Shown piece after piece: positions 61,035-64,000 of a stretch of DNA of 64,000 nucleotides. A model generated the notes under the pieces. That model made no database searches. It saw only the letters and a program-made list of their open reading frames with translations, and was not told the origin of the DNA. The position numbers and the translations under genes are program-made. The first letter of the stretch is position 1; the number at the start of each line of letters is the position of its first letter. The DNA comes from Lantana camara (Eukaryota > Streptophyta > Magnoliopsida > Lamiales > Verbenaceae). The stretch covers positions 8,118,001-8,182,000 of the forward strand of contig CM074863.1 of assembly GCA_037501455.1 (NCBI GenBank), read 5' to 3'.

Positions 61035-62270
61035 GTAAAGTCTGTGTACTATACATCCTTGTAGTTGTGAGGATGAACATATGTTTTTCTAATTCCTTTC
61101 CTCATTTCTTCGTCGTTATTGTTTCTGTTTGTGCAGGCTTATAAGGCAAGAAGCAGCAGCCACCTTTATATTTCTGCTTTTAATATGAGAAGATCATATG
61201 AATGATAATGGTGAATTCTTGAATTGTAGTGTTTGTTTGGGGTCTGTATCAACTTAAAGAGTTGTTTGAACATTGGTTGTAGTGGATGCTTGGGAATATG
61301 TCCATCATCCTCCTCAGTTCTGATTTGTTAACAATGTCTTTAGACAGAGATGATTATCTGAATGTGTTGTGAGATGGCAGTATCCACTGCTGTAAGTGTG
61401 TGTTAATTGGAATCAAATGACATCTTCTCTTTAATTGCCAAACTCTCTCTCTCTCTCTGTGCATTGGGTGCGTATTTTTCATGCAGAAAGATACTTAGGG
61501 GATGAGATCCCTACGTACATACGTAATACGTTAGAACATATATTTTATTTAAACCCTTTTTTCCCGGATAATAAATTTGAATTCTGTCATGATCCGGCAT
61601 CGTAATCTCAGAAATTGGGGAAATATATTCCATAATTTGATAATTTAAGCGATATAAGAATCTGATAGAAGATGAGATAGGATAATATTGCAGAAATTGA
61701 GAAGAGTTGAGAAGAGTAAGAGTGAGAGAGAGACGGCAGAAAAGGGATGAGAAAACCAGACTTAATTCATTTCTTTCTTGTTGTCCAAAACCCATTCAGC
61801 AACCTATTTAATCTATAATACATAAGAAATGTGTTGAACATAATGTAAACACTTTCTCTTATTTTACACGTTTTTGCCCCTTTTCCAATTGAGTCCTCCT
61901 TTTCTACTTTATATCCCAAAAATACCCTTGAGTCTATGTTGTGGTCATGACAAATTCTTAACAACGGGTTAATAATCCAAATAGGTTCAAATTGGTGCTA
62001 GGTCATTTATAAATACAGTGTAATAGTTTAAATAAAATTTCACTGGTTAATGGATCTCACGTAAACTAAACCGGGTACTTGGAGATAGGGTTGTTCCTAA
62101 ATTTTTTCTTACAAAAAGAAAATATAATATTTTATTTTATTTGTAGAATTTAGTTTTGTAAATAAAAGAATGAAATTTCATTATTATAAAATGCTATTTC
62201 CGTAAAAGGTTTCTTTGAATTACATATAGACCCCTCAGATATGCATGTGGGAACCATCCTTAATATAAAT
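61035..62270. other. 3' flank of the MAP kinase gene
   Basis: 3' UTR, with a likely UTR intron (donor GTAAAG at 61035, acceptor ending near 61137), a short CT repeat near 61444-61459, and AT-rich spacer. No other gene is seen. Confidence 0.4.
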
Positions 62271-62470
62271 TACATTGTTACCTTTATAATTGATTAATTT
62301 ACCTTTATAATTGATTAATTTCTTAAAGTTTAAAATTAGTGGAGTTAATTACATTGCAACCTTTAATTGATTAATTTCGTGAAGTTTCAAATTAGTGGAG
62401 TTAATGATTAATTTACCTTTATAATTGATTAATTTCGTAAAGTTTAAAATTAATGGAGTAATTGCAACCT
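62271..62470. repeat. Imperfect AT-rich tandem repeats
   Basis: Repeated units containing ACCTTTATAATTGATTAATT and a following AAAGTTTAAAATTAGTGGAG part occur three to four times with varying length. Confidence 0.75.
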
Positions 62471-64000
62471 CCCTGCATAGGTACAATTTATTTTGTCGGG
62501 CAATTTTTATATACTTATAAAACTTTCTTAACTTTCATGTGATATGGTAACAAATGAATATACATAATTACATAAACCGATGTACAAAATAATGATTCCT
62601 AAATTTGTTCATTTATTTAAGTATTGAACTATTAAAATTTTTTAACTCTGCAATTATATTAAGAAGAGGAATGAATTTCATCGTTACTACTAAAAAATTT
62701 AACTTGCAATTATATTAAGAAGAGCAATTTCATTTACTTCCTATTATAGGGTTGAAAAAACTCTTTATGCAACCGAACTTAAAAAATGATAAAAGATGAA
62801 ATAAAAATTTTCCTTTCTTCCAGAAAGTATCAAATTTTACTCATAAATTCAAGCAAATGGAAATATCCCAAGAAAACTGAGAAAGAGCAAATGTAGTGGC
62901 GTTTGGAGGCGGATTTGCGGAGATAATAAGCCAAATGGTAATCTGTAAGAAGCAAAGCTCTCACTGAAAAACCATTTGAAAGCACAAAACCCGTACTATG
63001 ATGCCACTGTTGATATAAAGGGCTGGAATTGCTGGGCAACCCACAGAAAACCTGAAGGTAATTTCAGAGCCACGAACAAGAAGTTGCTCAAGCTCTCCCC
63101 TTTTGCATTTCAGCCCATGTTATTCTATGAAAAAATTTATTTGATATGGAAATAGATGAATTCAGGCTATGGGTAAAGGGAAAAGGGATGATTTCATAGC
63201 TCTTCATAACGTTTGGTTGCTGTGGCGCAGCAATAAGAACCCTAATTACTTGTAGAAGAGAAGTGTCTCTTAGGCTTGTATTTATAGATGGAGTGACCAA
63301 ACAAGGCACAACAAACGCGTTAATTACTTGGACACCCCTTTACTCTATATTAATTATTTTTTTGTCTCTCAGACGATTTGCTAATTGCTAGTTTGCTACA
63401 GCCCACAGAGGGGTTCTTTTGTTATTTTCTAAAATATAGATAGCAGTTTGCAATTTTTTATCATAGAAAGAGATATAGCATATAGGTGTATTTTCTCTGA
63501 ACAAATTGAAGTTTTTATAGTTGCACAATTTCTTGCCGAGACCCAAACCCTTTTTCCCTCAGTTTAAACGGCAATCAGAAGTGTTCTGTCTGTAAGGCTG
63601 TAAGCTTGCTTGCTCTCTAAGTTCGTCTATGATATTGATACCCTTTTCATGATATTCTCCTTTCAATTACTTGCTTTTACCAAAATGTGCAGCATTTCCT
63701 CTGATATCTCAATGACTTTATCCAGTACCAAGCTGTTCAAAAGTGATCGAACACGGGGCAGTGTAGGATGACCATGCTTGCAAAATTATTTGTATTGTTT
63801 CCTAAACATGCAACTAGAGCCTCTCTGTTATTTCCTCTTTGATTGTCCATTGCTTATTGAATTATTTATCGAATTTTCATTGCCTCCCAGAATCTTGTTT
63901 CCGTCTCACTGTAATTGGTTTGATAGCTAACGGTGTGTTAAGATTGCTTTTTTGGTCATAATTCGAAAGAGTTGCAGTATTTTGTAGGCTGAGATTTATT
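62471..64000. other. AT-rich end region with a possible minus-strand promoter
   Basis: On the minus strand a CTATAAATAC TATA box at about 63278-63288 is followed by leader-like sequence and an ATG near 63214 that opens only about 40 codons. I recognise no protein or structured RNA. The rest, to the window edge, shows nothing I can support. Confidence 0.25.

Noticed and set aside
62800..63300. Considered a TAS3-type or microRNA precursor
   Set aside because: I found no miR390 sites, tasiARF motif or clear stem-loop by eye.

Overview
This window is nuclear DNA from a flowering plant, most likely a eudicot. The evidence is the intron-rich genes with GT-AG splice sites, a nuclear-type tRNA-Ser, plant LTR retrotransposons (Tat-type Ty3/Gypsy and Ty1/Copia), a Mutator-like transposon, hAT-type MITEs, and a WOX1-type homeobox gene, a clade reported missing from grasses. 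I cannot name the species. All gene models were spliced by hand; each conserved model keeps one reading frame across every junction.

Host genes, left to right: the last four exons of an unrecognised gene (130-642); a CREST-superfamily membrane protein (1672-3033, +); a WOX1/STENOFOLIA-like transcription factor (4725-6518, +); mitochondrial chaperonin CPN10 (7246-7728, -); tRNA-Ser(AGA) (10015-10096, +); a group 3 sulfate transporter of 13 exons (12735-16990, +); a NUDX25-like Nudix hydrolase (29403-32125, +); a linker-histone-domain (H15) protein with an RG-rich segment (33911-35806, +); and a group D (TDY) MAP kinase close to MPK9 (58441-61034, +). They are unrelated single-copy-style genes, not a functional cluster.

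Mobile DNA fills about half the window. A 10.9 kb Tat-lineage Gypsy element (17315-28196, coding strand -) has 447 bp LTRs, an ATTTT target duplication, a gag-pol broken by one stop and one frameshift, and an intact-looking spliced antisense gene (18843-20895, +). A Mutator-like element (MULE, 37013-52512, 9 bp target duplication) carries two convergent genes: a transposase on the minus strand with three in-frame stops, and an intact small GRF-zinc-finger/transmembrane protein on the plus strand. A 10.1 kb Copia element (41083-51198, TGTTA duplication, 1952 bp LTRs that look almost identical) sits inside the transposase exon. A solo LTR of the same Copia family lies at 53298-55225 (GGACA duplication). 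Two hAT-like MITEs with exact 8 bp duplications (8064-8656, 32782-33286), two related terminal-inverted-repeat elements in sulfate-transporter introns, a long inverted repeat (11646-12045) and a Helitron-like 3' end (980-1014) complete the set.

The strongest candidates for something under-described are the MULE's second gene (GRF zinc finger plus C-terminal membrane anchor, convergent to the transposase as in MuDR's mudrA/mudrB layout), the spliced antisense gene of the Tat element, and the dense ACGTG palindrome cluster in the U3 of the Copia LTR.
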